DNA of 64,000 bases from Halobacillus litoralis (lineage in GTDB: Bacteria; Bacillota; Bacilli; Bacillales; Halobacillaceae), in assembly GCF_009856445.1 (NCBI RefSeq), contig NZ_WMFA01000009.1:1-64000 (forward strand). The letters are read 5' to 3'. Below the pieces are notes generated by a model. It searched no databases. It was not told where the DNA came from and saw only the letters and a list, made by a program, of their open reading frames with translations. The translations under genes were made by a program, and so were the position numbers. Positions 1 to 9,140 of the stretch are shown here, in pieces; within the stretch, counting starts at the first letter, position 1, and each line of letters begins with the position of its first letter.

Positions 1-152
1 AGAAACGTACATGTATTATTATAATTATTGTCGACCATTTAAAAAGCTAAACTGCCAAACTCCAATTGAATTCAGAGTAATGGCAGCCTAGGTGTTTTAT
101 TGAGTCTTATTTAACTGTGTCACTCCATAAAAGGATGAAGAGGGTTTACGTT

Positions 153-1685
153 TCACCTTATATTGTTACTCCACGCACGATCTTCATCGATCATTCGCTT
201 CGCAGCGTAAATGAGGATGAATTGAATGATGATGACAGGCAGCCCCATCAAGCCTGAAATGACCTCGAGTGGTGCCAGTCCACCGATCCTCATCAGAACA
301 AGGGCAAATCCGGTGATGATCGCAGCGATGATAATTCTCAGTAGTTTCGGTGGTTCAAACTTACTCATATCCCTTGTACTTGTGTAGGCGGCTACGGTGT
401 AAGTGGTCGAATCGAGGGTCGTCGTCAGGAAAATGAGGGCAACGACCATAAAGATAATGATGGCCACTTCCCCGAAAGGAAGAGTAGATAGAATATCTGG
501 AATTGCTGCCATCCGATCATTTTCTTTCACTAGATTCAGAACAGATAGATCGCCAGAGAGGTAGCGATGGACACCAAGTCCACCAAGCACACCTGTCGCT
601 ATCCAGGAAATCAGTGTAGGCGCAAGCAAGTAGGTCAAAATCATTTCCTTGATTGTGCGCCCCCGTGAAATCTTAGCAGCGAATACACTGTGCAACATCG
701 CCCAGGTCGCACTATACGCGTACCAGAATACGGTATTACTCTGAATATGGGAAGCTTCTCCCTGGTGAACCGAATCTGTATTCAGCGACATGTTCAAATA
801 ATTAGATAATAAGAACGATACACTGTCTGAGAAATAATTGAGGATGAACACCCCAGGTCCACCAATTAAAATAAACACAGCAAAGAACCCTGCGATATAC
901 ATGTTCCACGTACTCAACCTTTTGATTCCCCGCTCGATGCCGAGATAGGCACTTAATGAGAATAAAAGCACCCAAATGATCGTAACCGTAATCGTGAGTG
1001 TAAAGTTCACTTGAATTCCGAACAAGTGAGATAAATTCTGCGTGATGATTGGCGCTCCGAGACCTAACGTCACAGAAGCCCCTGCAAGAATGCTGATCAG
1101 GAACAGAACATCAAGGAACCGGCCTCCGATGCCATCTGTAAACTTATCCCCGAATAGCACCCGGCAGGCTTCTGATATTCTCATCAATGGACGCTTGCGG
1201 ACATGGAGGATGTACCCCATGGCAGGTGCAATCATGACGAAAATGGCGAACACTTGAAATCCCCATAAGAACATACTGTAGGCATTTCCCCATAATAGCG
1301 CCTCTGCCGAACCAGCTTCCACGCCTGCCGGTGGATCGTTCGCGACAGAAGTCCACTGCAGCATTCCTGTCCGCATGATGGTCGATCCTACGCCCATCGC
1401 AATTAAAATAGACGCATATTCAAATAGTGTAAAACGTGGCTTTTCCTTGGGATCACCAAGGACCACCTGTCCATATTTAGAAAAAGATAAATACAACCCG
1501 GCTACAACTAAAATCACACCATACCAAAGGTAGCCCCAACTGAAATTGTTCACGATGGAATCAAAAATGGCATTCAGCAGTTCCAGTGATTCTGCCTCAT
1601 ACAAGGCAAATGGAATGCTGATGCCAATCATAATAATTAATGATGGAACAAAGATTTTATAATCGATCAACGACTTCTTTCTCAT
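153..1685 (-). CDS. BCCT-family secondary transporter, atypical substrate site
   Basis: A 510-residue protein with about 12 membrane segments and the BCCT fold signature ISRGRT after the eighth segment, so it most likely carries a charged osmolyte or related solute across the membrane. The start has AGGAGG five bases upstream. Compared with BetP as I remember it, the aromatic stretch AWWISW reads AYSATW here: the last Trp is kept but two Trp are replaced by Tyr and Ser. The glycine segment of TM3 reads AMGVGSTIMRTG rather than a GMGIGLMFYG-like form. The family is clear; trimethylammonium specificity is doubtful. It is transcribed alone, with no substrate enzyme next to it. Confidence 0.85.
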   Translation of the reverse strand: MRKKSLIDYKIFVPSLIIMIGISIPFALYEAESLELLNAIFDSIVNNFSWGYLWYGVILVVAGLYLSFSKYGQVVLGDPKEKPRFTLFEYASILIAMGVGSTIMRTGMLQWTSVANDPPAGVEAGSAEALLWGNAYSMFLWGFQVFAIFVMIAPAMGYILHVRKRPLMRISEACRVLFGDKFTDGIGGRFLDVLFLISILAGASVTLGLGAPIITQNLSHLFGIQVNFTLTITVTIIWVLLFSLSAYLGIERGIKRLSTWNMYIAGFFAVFILIGGPGVFILNYFSDSVSFLLSNYLNMSLNTDSVHQGEASHIQSNTVFWYAYSATWAMLHSVFAAKISRGRTIKEMILTYLLAPTLISWIATGVLGGLGVHRYLSGDLSVLNLVKENDRMAAIPDILSTLPFGEVAIIIFMVVALIFLTTTLDSTTYTVAAYTSTRDMSKFEPPKLLRIIIAAIITGFALVLMRIGGLAPLEVISGLMGLPVIIIQFILIYAAKRMIDEDRAWSNNIR

Positions 1686-1794
1686 CCAATCCTCCTAAGT
1701 TATGTAAGATTCTCCTCACTTTCTACCCGCTGAAACCTTATCCATAACTTAAAAGAAACAATTTTTATATAATAATTTTGTATGGTGAGATTTT

Positions 1795-3018
1795 TCATTT
1801 CACTCGCTTCAGTTCTTGAGAGTTTTCCTCAACTTCTCCATCTCCTTGCTCCTCCTCTTCCGCCTTCTTTATTTGCTCATACCGTTGACGCTGACGATAG
1901 CCATAAGTGGAAGAGAGCACCACTTCTTCTTTTTCGAGTGCAGAACCGAGCGCTCCGATAATCGTAGAAACACTCGTTGCGGTCCAGGCGATATAAAAAT
2001 AATTGATATACCCAACATCACCCGTTAACTGTGACTTCAACATCCCCATTGGAATGAAGGCAATTACCGCAAGAGAGAAGATAAAGAACAGAAGCACATA
2101 ATACAAACTGACAGATACAAAAAGTGTCAACACAGTAGCCGCGTTATACAACTTCCGTAAATACGGTGCTCTTTTGTCGTTCGGTTTTTCCCATAGCTTA
2201 TGTGCAAGGATGATCCACCCGACCATCGCTACGATGGATACGATCGAAAGCATGAACATGCGCCATATGCCATAATTGTTGCTCAGATTCCATAAAGTCG
2301 GAAATACCAGGGCATAAGCACCTGTCGTAAAAGCAAAAACGATGACTTTCAGGAAGGCCGGAAACAAGGCCCACGGGCGATTAGCACGAACCATTCCGGT
2401 TAAAAGGCGCAAAGCTCCGCTGATGCGGGACTTCACAGTGAACCGAACATCAATGTTGATATCCTCTTCATGAGGGGTTTCTCTCTGAATCGGCGAAAGC
2501 CATTCAAATCCCCTCTTTCCCATCAGTCTTGTAGAGCTTTTATTTCTCAATTCTTCATGTTGGTCATCATCCTTCGACTGAATCCTCTGTTCTGCATGCT
2601 CACGTTCCTCATCAGAACTGCCATAATAGATTTCATTCACAAGCTGCAAAATAGATTCTCTCACTCTCTTAATCATAGGAGTCGATCCAAGACCTGGAAG
2701 ACTGATTAAAGCCACATGCCCCTCTTCATACGCTTCCGCTACAATTGGGAACTTCCCTTTAAATAACGGCAAATCAGTCAGGCAAATGCCAAAATCCCAT
2801 TTCTCTTTTTCACTCCGATCCAAGGTCGCCTCCAAAACATCTTCCGAATTTTCTGTCACTCCTGTAAGCGCATCGACCGTATATTCCACTTTCCAGTTGT
2901 AATTGTCCTCTACATAATAACGGAGAAGGTTCGGAAGCTCGTTTACCAATGCCTCTCCTAATTCTTTGGGGTACCCTGGCGCTGTAATCAAACCCACTAT
3001 TTTCTCTTCTCGTCCCAT
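1795..3018 (-). CDS. Hypothetical membrane protein with soluble N-terminal domain
   Basis: About 407 residues. The first ~200 are soluble and contain repeated beta-like segments (VGLITAPGYP, WDFGICLTDLP, ALISLPGLG). A membrane block of about five helices follows at roughly residues 215-365, then a charged Glu/Lys tail. I do not recognise a named family beyond uncharacterised Bacillaceae membrane proteins. I chose the second ATG (3018) because GGAGG lies seven bases before it, while the ATG at 3024 is only one base from GGAGG. It faces the same way as the BCCT gene with about 110 bases between; no common role is evident. Confidence 0.7.
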   Translation of the reverse strand: MGREEKIVGLITAPGYPKELGEALVNELPNLLRYYVEDNYNWKVEYTVDALTGVTENSEDVLEATLDRSEKEKWDFGICLTDLPLFKGKFPIVAEAYEEGHVALISLPGLGSTPMIKRVRESILQLVNEIYYGSSDEEREHAEQRIQSKDDDQHEELRNKSSTRLMGKRGFEWLSPIQRETPHEEDINIDVRFTVKSRISGALRLLTGMVRANRPWALFPAFLKVIVFAFTTGAYALVFPTLWNLSNNYGIWRMFMLSIVSIVAMVGWIILAHKLWEKPNDKRAPYLRKLYNAATVLTLFVSVSLYYVLLFFIFSLAVIAFIPMGMLKSQLTGDVGYINYFYIAWTATSVSTIIGALGSALEKEEVVLSSTYGYRQRQRYEQIKKAEEEEQGDGEVEENSQELKRVK

Positions 3019-3140
3019 AGCCATGCCTCCAAATCCCTACAAAACTATTTTTTTAAAATATATAACCGTAATAGAAGATTTTAAACGAAAAAAAGACCCC
3101 CCTCCCTCAAAAACACTCCAAGTCACGGGTTAAAAAACGG

Positions 3141-3182
3141 AAAAAGACTACAGCCCTATTGGTTTCGGACTGTAGTCTTTTT
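3141..3182 (-). terminator. Rho-independent terminator
   Basis: A 13-bp inverted repeat (AAAAAGACTACAG with CTGTAGTCTTTTT) and a 16-base loop, placed just after the lipoprotein gene that ends at 3217. The flanking A/T runs would also let it act on the opposite strand. Confidence 0.8.
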
Positions 3183-3216
3183 GTTTGTGTTGCTATATGG
3201 CCGCAAGCGATTACGG

Positions 3217-3660
3217 TTATTCACCGAATTGTTGAATTTGTTCAAGGAGGCTTGTAAGCTCGTTGAGCGTCTGGAAGACTTCCGTATTTTCAAGCACCTT
3301 CGGATCAAGCTGACCATTTTCTATATTGGAGAGGTACACTTCAATCCCTTCAAGGGCTCGGTTATTCTGATCGACCACCTTTTGGTGCAAGTCAGAAGCG
3401 ACTTCCGGGGCCTGAAGATCGTTGAATTCCTGGATATCTTCTTTCATTCCTTCAAGCTTTGTTTCCAGTTCCTGCGCCGCTTCCGGGTCTGTGATAGCGC
3501 GTTCAGCCAGTGCTGGGACTTCTTCTGAAAACGTATTAGCTTCATTCGCATATTCCGTTGCCTCATTGACGTAGGAGAGCGTGTTATTCACTCCATCAAT
3601 CAGCCCACATCCCCCAAGAAGGGATGCACCTAATAAAATCATAAGCGCAGATTTTTTCAT
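3217..3660 (-). CDS. DUF6376-like lipoprotein
   Basis: A 147-residue exported lipoprotein. The N-terminus MKKSALMILLGASLLGGC is a type II signal peptide with lipobox LLGGC, giving Cys18 as the lipidated residue. The rest is mostly helical and acidic, with segments suited to a small helical bundle. It resembles the DUF6376 family of Bacillaceae; no function is known to me. GAGGTG seven bases before the ATG supports the start. It is followed by its own terminator, so it is probably a single-gene unit. Confidence 0.75.
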   Translation of the reverse strand: MKKSALMILLGASLLGGCGLIDGVNNTLSYVNEATEYANEANTFSEEVPALAERAITDPEAAQELETKLEGMKEDIQEFNDLQAPEVASDLHQKVVDQNNRALEGIEVYLSNIENGQLDPKVLENTEVFQTLNELTSLLEQIQQFGE

Positions 3661-3715
3661 TCATCTTCACCTCTTCTGATCGATCATTCCTGTACCTCTT
3701 TTAGGATGCACGACA

Positions 3716-4087
3716 CTATTTGTTAAACTCAATGATATTTCCATCCGGATCACTGATATACACCTGGTGCCATTCGGTTTTGTTCTCAGGCTTATTCAGC
3801 ATTTCGACCCCATTTTCCTCCAAACGGAAAATGAAAGCCTCCATGTCCTTCACCCTTACTGCAAAATGACCATCTCTTGAATCGATTTCCGTTGTTCCAC
3901 GGAAGGTTCGTCCTTCCTTATGTACAATAAGATGGATCTGTGTGGAACCAAGCTGATACCATGCCCCGGGAAAACCAAAATCCGGACGATTCGGGCTCTC
4001 ATCAAATCCTAAAACATCTCCATAAAAGTGCTTCGCTTTTTCGATATCTGATACTAGCAGGGACACGTGGTGAATACCTTCGTACAT
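3716..4087 (-). CDS. VOC (glyoxalase/bleomycin-resistance fold) protein
   Basis: About 123 residues forming a single glyoxalase-like module: IHHVSLLVSD opens the first beta-alpha-beta-beta-beta unit and YISDPDGNIIEFNK closes the second. His5 or His6, the mid-protein QIHLI segment and the final Glu of IIEF are candidate metal ligands. Such proteins include lyases, dioxygenases and antibiotic-binding proteins, so the substrate cannot be named. The start at 4087 is preferred because GGAG lies eight bases before it; an upstream in-frame ATG at 4114 has no good site. Confidence 0.75.
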   Translation of the reverse strand: MYEGIHHVSLLVSDIEKAKHFYGDVLGFDESPNRPDFGFPGAWYQLGSTQIHLIVHKEGRTFRGTTEIDSRDGHFAVRVKDMEAFIFRLEENGVEMLNKPENKTEWHQVYISDPDGNIIEFNK

Positions 4088-4141
4088 TTCTTCCACTCCT
4101 TTTTCCTTTTCCATCAGTGTAATTGAAAAGAAGAGAAGTAG

Positions 4142-4873
4142 CTACCTGAACCACTCCACCACACCGATCATACTAAGCAGCCCGAGCAGGAAGGAAAAAG
4201 TAGCCAGCCTTTCGTATCCATGTCCATGTGTTTCCGGTATCAGTTCTTTATAAACGATGAATAACATTGCCCCAGCGGCAAAGGCAAGACCATAAGGAAC
4301 AAGAAACAAGGCGATATGCACCATAAAATAACCAAAAACACTGGCTAAACATTCAATGACTCCTGTTAAAAAAGCCATGGCCACTCCTAAAGATTTACGG
4401 ACGCCCTGATTCAGCAAGAACAAGGCGACAAGAAAGCCTTCCGGAGCATTCTGCAAGCCCATCGACAAGGCGACGACAAGTCCAAGATTTTCAACTTCAC
4501 TTGCCAGGCTTGCTCCAACAGACAGACCTTCCGGGATATTATGCAAGGTCATAGCCGCCACAAACATCAGCCCCTGCTGTGGAAGTTTCACATCACTCCG
4601 CTCATGATCAAGGTCGATGTGAGGAATGATGTACTCCAATACGTTCAACAACAAAGCTCCTACCAGAACACCGCAGCACAATACATACAAATTCGTTAAT
4701 TTAAGAGAAGCAGGAATCAAACCGTACGTCGAAGCAGCCACCATAATCCCTGCTGTATAAGCAAGAATGCTATCCATCCGCCTGTGGGAGATGGAACGTA
4801 TGAATAATACAGGCAGAGCGCCTACACTTGTCGCAAAGGCGGACAATATCATCACCGATAAACTTCCCTCCAT
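4142..4873 (-). CDS. ZIP-family divalent metal transporter
   Basis: About 243 residues with eight predicted membrane helices. The ZIP metal-site motifs are visible: HNIPEG in TM4 and NAPEG in TM5, with a His/Asp stretch (HIDLDHERSD) in the preceding loop. ZIP proteins bring Zn2+ or other divalent ions into the cytoplasm; the specificity here is unknown. The start MEGSLS is chosen because AAGGGGG precedes it, whereas the upstream ATG at 4900 has no site. No metal-regulator box was found directly upstream, so control is unclear. Confidence 0.82.
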   Translation of the reverse strand: MEGSLSVMILSAFATSVGALPVLFIRSISHRRMDSILAYTAGIMVAASTYGLIPASLKLTNLYVLCCGVLVGALLLNVLEYIIPHIDLDHERSDVKLPQQGLMFVAAMTLHNIPEGLSVGASLASEVENLGLVVALSMGLQNAPEGFLVALFLLNQGVRKSLGVAMAFLTGVIECLASVFGYFMVHIALFLVPYGLAFAAGAMLFIVYKELIPETHGHGYERLATFSFLLGLLSMIGVVEWFR

Positions 4874-5167
4874 AGCATCCCCCTTCACTAAGCCAGTCAT
4901 AACGGTTCTTTTTTACAATATGACCAAGCCTCCCAATTTAGACGCCCCACTCTTCTCGTCGCCCATAGATAGATTCAAATTACCTTCCGAAATTCTTTCG
5001 CGAGCATGCTGTTGATAGATTTTGAGGGAAAGCACCTATTTTTAAAGCCTATCGTCACTCGTCCATTCATCTAGCTTCATAGAGACATATAGTATTAATG
5101 AGTCAAAAGGAACTTGTCTGAGAGAGAACTGGTAGACTTTTGACAAAAAATAGAAGGAGTGAACAAT
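4874..5167. promoter_or_regulatory. Intergenic region with possible sporulation -10 element
   Basis: A 294-base divergent intergenic region between the ZIP gene and the first SPOCS-like gene. CATATAGTA at 5086-5094 fits the CATANNNTA shape of a SigK -10 element, about 70 bases before the coat gene, but no convincing -35 is seen. Nothing else stands out. Confidence 0.3.
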
Positions 5168-5968
5168 ATGAAGAAAAATACAGGATGTGGTAATGGGTAT
5201 GGACACGGTAAGAAATGTCCACCTCTATCAAGTGACGTAGCAAAATCCAAGAGTCTCTTCACGGCAACAGAAGAGTTCTCCAGTGATAGTACTGAAGAAA
5301 TCGTCATTCTTGGTGATGTGTTGATCCAGTCTCTTACAGAGGCGGATTTCGAATTGCCATCGTATGCCAGAGCCATTAAAAACATCGAGAAAAATGTTTC
5401 TTTAACTCAGTGTAAAGCGATTCCTGTGGTCGGAAACCCTGAGTACGTAAAATTGTTTGTGGAAGGGGTGGTACACAAGAACATTCAGTATGTGGAAGAC
5501 GGGTATGGATATGTTAAAGACTACAGCATCGATATCCCATTCAAAGCCTACGATCAAGTTCAACTTGCCAATGAAGTCCAATATCCATTCGACTTCGAAT
5601 ACAGCGTAAAAGATAACGTTCTTCAACGCCGCCAGCTTGCGAAAGACGGCATGGGGGCCGACCGTTGCGAATTCGGTTCTTTCACGTTCGAAATCTACAA
5701 CCAGCCCATCGAATGTAAGCTGATCGCTTCTGCGGTCAACCAATGGGATATGGTCCATCACTTTGATAACTGGGGCCGTTTTAATAAAGTAACGGAAAAA
5801 ATGGACATCAACCTTGTCATCAAATTGACCCAGAAACAACAAGACCTTGAACTTCCACCACTTCCGCCAATGGATAATGGCGGAAACGGAGGAGAAGAGG
5901 CTCCGGCTTCAACAACTCAACAGCAAGAAACGGTCTACAGCCGCTTCCGAAAAATCATCGGTCAATAA
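5168..5968 (+). CDS. SPOCS/DUF3794-like spore surface protein (CsxC-like)
   Basis: About 266 residues. The N-terminus is Gly/Cys/His-rich (TGCGNGYGHGKKCPP), typical of coat or exosporium proteins. The core contains the same beta-strand signature as its neighbours: a TQCK segment and LFVEGVVHKNIQYVE, matching the SPOCS pattern of proteins found in spore coats. A Pro/Gly-rich linker near residue 235 precedes a short basic end. AAGGAG eight bases before the ATG fixes the start. It is divergent from the three paralogues at 6009-9140, suggesting one spore-surface locus. The function, probably structural, is inferred. Confidence 0.7.
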   Translation: MKKNTGCGNGYGHGKKCPPLSSDVAKSKSLFTATEEFSSDSTEEIVILGDVLIQSLTEADFELPSYARAIKNIEKNVSLTQCKAIPVVGNPEYVKLFVEGVVHKNIQYVEDGYGYVKDYSIDIPFKAYDQVQLANEVQYPFDFEYSVKDNVLQRRQLAKDGMGADRCEFGSFTFEIYNQPIECKLIASAVNQWDMVHHFDNWGRFNKVTEKMDINLVIKLTQKQQDLELPPLPPMDNGGNGGEEAPASTTQQQETVYSRFRKIIGQ

Positions 5969-5974
5969 TAAATA

Positions 5975-6007
5975 AGAGATGCTCCTTGGCGGGCATCTCT
6001 TTTTTTG
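5975..6007 (+). terminator. Rho-independent terminator
   Basis: AGAGATGC and GCATCTCT with a 10-base loop, followed by seven T, just after the SPOCS-like gene that stops at 5968. Confidence 0.8.
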
Positions 6008-6008
6008 C

Positions 6009-7430
6009 TTATGAACCAAACGCTACACGCACATATTGCTTTTGCAAAAAGTTGTAAACCAGTTGCGCGGAGCCTTGGATATAGAGTTTGCCATCCGTAC
6101 TAGAAGCATCGCTGTGACTTATAAACCGTACACTATCCACTTCTACTTCCACCGGATCGACGAAGGTTTGACTAAACTCATGATGGACGTCCCCTGTCTC
6201 ATCACCGTCAAAAGTGTATGCCTTACGATCTGCATATGGGATCTGTGGACCCTTCTCCCAATTCACTTCAACTGCCTCTTGCCATGGCACCTGTCGTTTT
6301 ATCTGCTGCATCGTTTCTCCATCGTCATAAATGACTTCCACCATGAGCACACCACTAAGAAAAACATAGGAAGATGGCAGAACAACGGTTTCCTTTTGAG
6401 AGTGAATGGATAATTGGATATCAATGATTTCGCATAGATCATCAGGAATATTCAAAGTTTCCATTACATTGATTTCTACCTTCTCCGTAGATAATAAAAC
6501 AGGAACTTTCACCGTCATATTCCATGCTTGGGATGACGACTCTTCATCTTCTTCACAAAACGGCTCCGATGAAGAACTATCCATGCCCCCTTGTACTTGC
6601 TCACAAATCGATTCTTCGTGATCCACGATCGTACAGGCCGGGGGTTCAACAAGGGATGATTCCTCTTCGTAAGACCACTCGATTTTTTCTGACCATGAAC
6701 TGGATTCATCCAGCATGGAGCATACCTCCGTGAACAGGTTATCGGAGATACTCTCGTTCTTTGCCTTTCCCCCTGACTTTTCTACCTCTTCAAAAATAGA
6801 ACTTTCTTCGTCTGAGACGATGTTTTCCTGCTCTTGGTAGTGGCTCTTAAAACCATGCCGATTATCCGAAGACTCTCCCATCGAAGAAACGATATCCGTT
6901 AAAATCGAATAGGCTTCTAAATCGTGGTCTATTATTTCCTGAGGGTCCTGCATCGAATTCCAGTATGGACTCGGGTCCTGTTTTAACAAAGTTAGGATTT
7001 CCGGTATAAACGGATGATTTTTCTTCCTTTCCTTATTGGATTCGATTGGAGTACGATCCCTTGATTCCCCCATGAAATCATCCTCCTTTCCAGACCCTTC
7101 ACTCATGGAAATTGATTCTTTGCGGGAGGAAGACATCCGCTTCCGGTACTCTGCTAACATACGTTCATCCGTATCTTTATCGATTATTTTAGAAGGTGGG
7201 GAAATGACGGGGCGGGGCATTTCTCCACCCGGATCGCAAGGAGAATAGATGTCATGTTGCTCTTCTGAAACAGACATATCTTCCTCACATTGAACATCAT
7301 AAAAAGGAACATGATTCCTATTTTCTTTCTTCATTTTTGAGGATGGACATGATGACTGCTTCGTCCAGCGGGTTTGATTGAATTTAATTTCATCTCTCTT
7401 CATATCACTCAGAAAGATGCCTGCCCTCAA
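6009..7430 (-). CDS. Long SPOCS-like protein with Ser/Glu-rich N-terminal region
   Basis: About 473 residues. Residues ~30-320 are low in hydrophobic residues and rich in Ser and Glu (many EESSS-type runs), so probably disordered. The last ~150 residues form a beta-rich domain starting TVKVPVLLSTEKVEINV and resemble the SPOCS-like domain of the two downstream-facing paralogues (TKVPVVLAELNVQLNI). The proposed start is TTG at 7430 with GAGG eight bases before it, inside a longer AAAGGAGGGAGGAAGG tract. The gene is last of three on this strand and is probably made late in sporulation. Its role on the spore surface is an inference. Confidence 0.6.
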   Translation of the reverse strand: MRAGIFLSDMKRDEIKFNQTRWTKQSSCPSSKMKKENRNHVPFYDVQCEEDMSVSEEQHDIYSPCDPGGEMPRPVISPPSKIIDKDTDERMLAEYRKRMSSSRKESISMSEGSGKEDDFMGESRDRTPIESNKERKKNHPFIPEILTLLKQDPSPYWNSMQDPQEIIDHDLEAYSILTDIVSSMGESSDNRHGFKSHYQEQENIVSDEESSIFEEVEKSGGKAKNESISDNLFTEVCSMLDESSSWSEKIEWSYEEESSLVEPPACTIVDHEESICEQVQGGMDSSSSEPFCEEDEESSSQAWNMTVKVPVLLSTEKVEINVMETLNIPDDLCEIIDIQLSIHSQKETVVLPSSYVFLSGVLMVEVIYDDGETMQQIKRQVPWQEAVEVNWEKGPQIPYADRKAYTFDGDETGDVHHEFSQTFVDPVEVEVDSVRFISHSDASSTDGKLYIQGSAQLVYNFLQKQYVRVAFGS

Positions 7431-7471
7431 GCATCCTTCCTCCCTCCTTTACTATCCTTACTCATCACTCA

Positions 7472-8203
7472 TCAGTCATCATTAGAAGCTGAGGATACAC
7501 GGATTTGATGTTCCTGGAGAACTTTCAAGCACATATCCAATACCATTTTTTCCTCAATCTGAGTAAAGAAACCCTCATTAAATGGAGAAGAGCCTGGCAG
7601 TGGCTGGCGATCGATGGCTTCATCCCATTCAATGATTTTACTGGAAAGCAATTCACAATAAGGAAGCTCATTATAATATTGGCTACTTTCCTGATGGTAT
7701 TGAGAAAGATCGCTGCTTAACAATTCATCTTTCTCAGGGAAGCCTGAAGGCAAGGGTTGGGAGACAGCAAAATCAAATTCCTCCCGTTTGTTATGTTTAG
7801 GCATGACCGGCATGGATAAGAATTCTTCAATTTCAATGACTGTATCAAAGGGAAGATCAACCGTAAACGAATGAAGATCTGAAGCGACTGTCGTGTCTGT
7901 GCTCATTTCGATTTCGTTCGCAGGACTTGCATACTGGATGTTTTTTCGGACGAACCCTTTAATGAATAGTTTTTTAGTCGGAAGGAGCAAACGACATTGA
8001 GTCAGAGCCACTCTTTTCTTAATATCTTTGATTTCAAGTACAGGTTCCGGGAAGGTGATCGTTTCAGTAATATTCAGCTGGACATTGAGTTCGGCAAGAA
8101 CGACGGGTACCTTTGTGACGATCTTCCCGATGCTGACGTGAGGCTTGCATGGTTTACAATATCCTTTTTCACACTCATAGGAATCGTTATGTTGATCAGA
8201 CAT
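7472..8203 (-). CDS. SPOCS/DUF3794-like spore surface protein
   Basis: About 243 residues. A short Cys/His-rich start (YECEKGYCKPCKPH) is followed by the SPOCS-like core: EIKDIKKRVALTQCRLLL, LFIKGFVRKNIQYASP, and a C-terminal block SSDLSQYHQES then YNELPYCEL. Long stretches are nearly identical to the gene at 8385-9140, so the two arose by tandem duplication. AGGAGG seven bases before the ATG at 8203 decides the start; an open frame continues to 8323 but has no site. The probable role is in coat or exosporium assembly. Confidence 0.7.
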   Translation of the reverse strand: MSDQHNDSYECEKGYCKPCKPHVSIGKIVTKVPVVLAELNVQLNITETITFPEPVLEIKDIKKRVALTQCRLLLPTKKLFIKGFVRKNIQYASPANEIEMSTDTTVASDLHSFTVDLPFDTVIEIEEFLSMPVMPKHNKREEFDFAVSQPLPSGFPEKDELLSSDLSQYHQESSQYYNELPYCELLSSKIIEWDEAIDRQPLPGSSPFNEGFFTQIEEKMVLDMCLKVLQEHQIRVSSASNDD

Positions 8204-8341
8204 TCGATGGCCTCCTAAACGAAAGATATCCCCATCGTATGTCGGATGCCTAACAATGTCTGGGCGCATATCTCGGTTTTGAGATACGATCAAGCTGCCA
8301 AAGAAAAGAGAAGAACCCACCATTTCCAGAGAATAAAATAA

Positions 8342-8375
8342 AAAACACGACTCCCCTCATAAGGAATCGTGTTTT
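8342..8375 (-). terminator. Rho-independent terminator
   Basis: CACGACTCC and GGAATCGTG (one mismatch) with an eight-base loop and flanking A/T tracts, directly after the SPOCS-like gene that stops at 8385. Confidence 0.7.
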
Positions 8376-8384
8376 GTTTTTTAC

Positions 8385-9140
8385 TTATCCAAGTTCTACT
8401 TGTTGTTTTTGCAAAACTTTAACGCGGAATCTCAGCATCATCTTTTCAACGATGTGGTGGAAGTAGCCTTCGTCAACCGGACCGTAGGAATGGCGGTCTG
8501 TAGCTTCATCCCACTCAATAATATCACTCGCGACAAGCTCACAGTATGGAAGCTCGTTATACGCTTGTGTGCTCTCCTGATGATATTGAGAAAGGTCGCT
8601 GGATAGAGCCTGATCTTTTTCTGGGAATCCTTCACCCAAGTCCTGAGCACGGAAGAAGTCGAATTCTCTTCTTGTGTTTGCTACAGGAAGCTGAACGAAT
8701 CCATTAAGGTCTACTGTTGTCATGCATTCAAAGTGAACTTTAGTAGTCAATGATTTCATATCAGATGATACACATTCGCCTGAAGCACCATAAACCGGGC
8801 TCGCATATTGGATGTTTTTGCGAACGTATCCTTTAATGAACAACGGGAATTCTCCGTCGCTGAATAGATCGTCGCTGCCTGTTGAAGTACGAGTCATCAA
8901 ACGACATTGAGTGATTACCACTCTTTTCTTAATATCCTTGATTTCTAGTACTGGGTACGGAAACTTGATGTTTGCTACAAGGTGAGTCGTAACATCATAA
9001 GCTCCAAGTTCTACAGGAACTTTAATCGTAAGTTCATCTGCAGGGTTTACAGGAGTATCTGCTCCTGTGTTTGTGCATCTATCAACTGAGGCTGACGCAT
9101 TAAGGTTTACACATTGATCGTGACAATTATCTTTTTTCAT
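8385..9140 (-). CDS. SPOCS/DUF3794-like spore surface protein
   Basis: About 251 residues. It begins with a Cys/His/Asn-rich segment (KKDNCHDQCVNLNASASVD), then the SPOCS-like core EIKDIKKRVVITQCRLM and LFIKGYVRKNIQYASP, and ends with SSDLSQYHQES and YNELPYCEL like its tandem copy at 7472-8203. GGAGG lies nine bases before this ATG and six before an in-frame GTG at 9143, so either may be used. Upstream, on the same strand, CATAGAATA fits a SigK-type -10. It has its own terminator. A structural spore protein is the likely role. Confidence 0.7.
   Translation of the reverse strand: MKKDNCHDQCVNLNASASVDRCTNTGADTPVNPADELTIKVPVELGAYDVTTHLVANIKFPYPVLEIKDIKKRVVITQCRLMTRTSTGSDDLFSDGEFPLFIKGYVRKNIQYASPVYGASGECVSSDMKSLTTKVHFECMTTVDLNGFVQLPVANTRREFDFFRAQDLGEGFPEKDQALSSDLSQYHQESTQAYNELPYCELVASDIIEWDEATDRHSYGPVDEGYFHHIVEKMMLRFRVKVLQKQQVELG

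Noticed and set aside
1-152. Gene or element at the left edge
   Set aside because: Only AT-rich sequence with a weak CTGCCA/TGGCAG inverted repeat downstream of the BCCT gene; no frame or motif can be supported.
1042-1356. Short frames on both strands inside the BCCT gene
   Set aside because: They lie within a well-supported gene, with no ribosome site and no recognisable protein.
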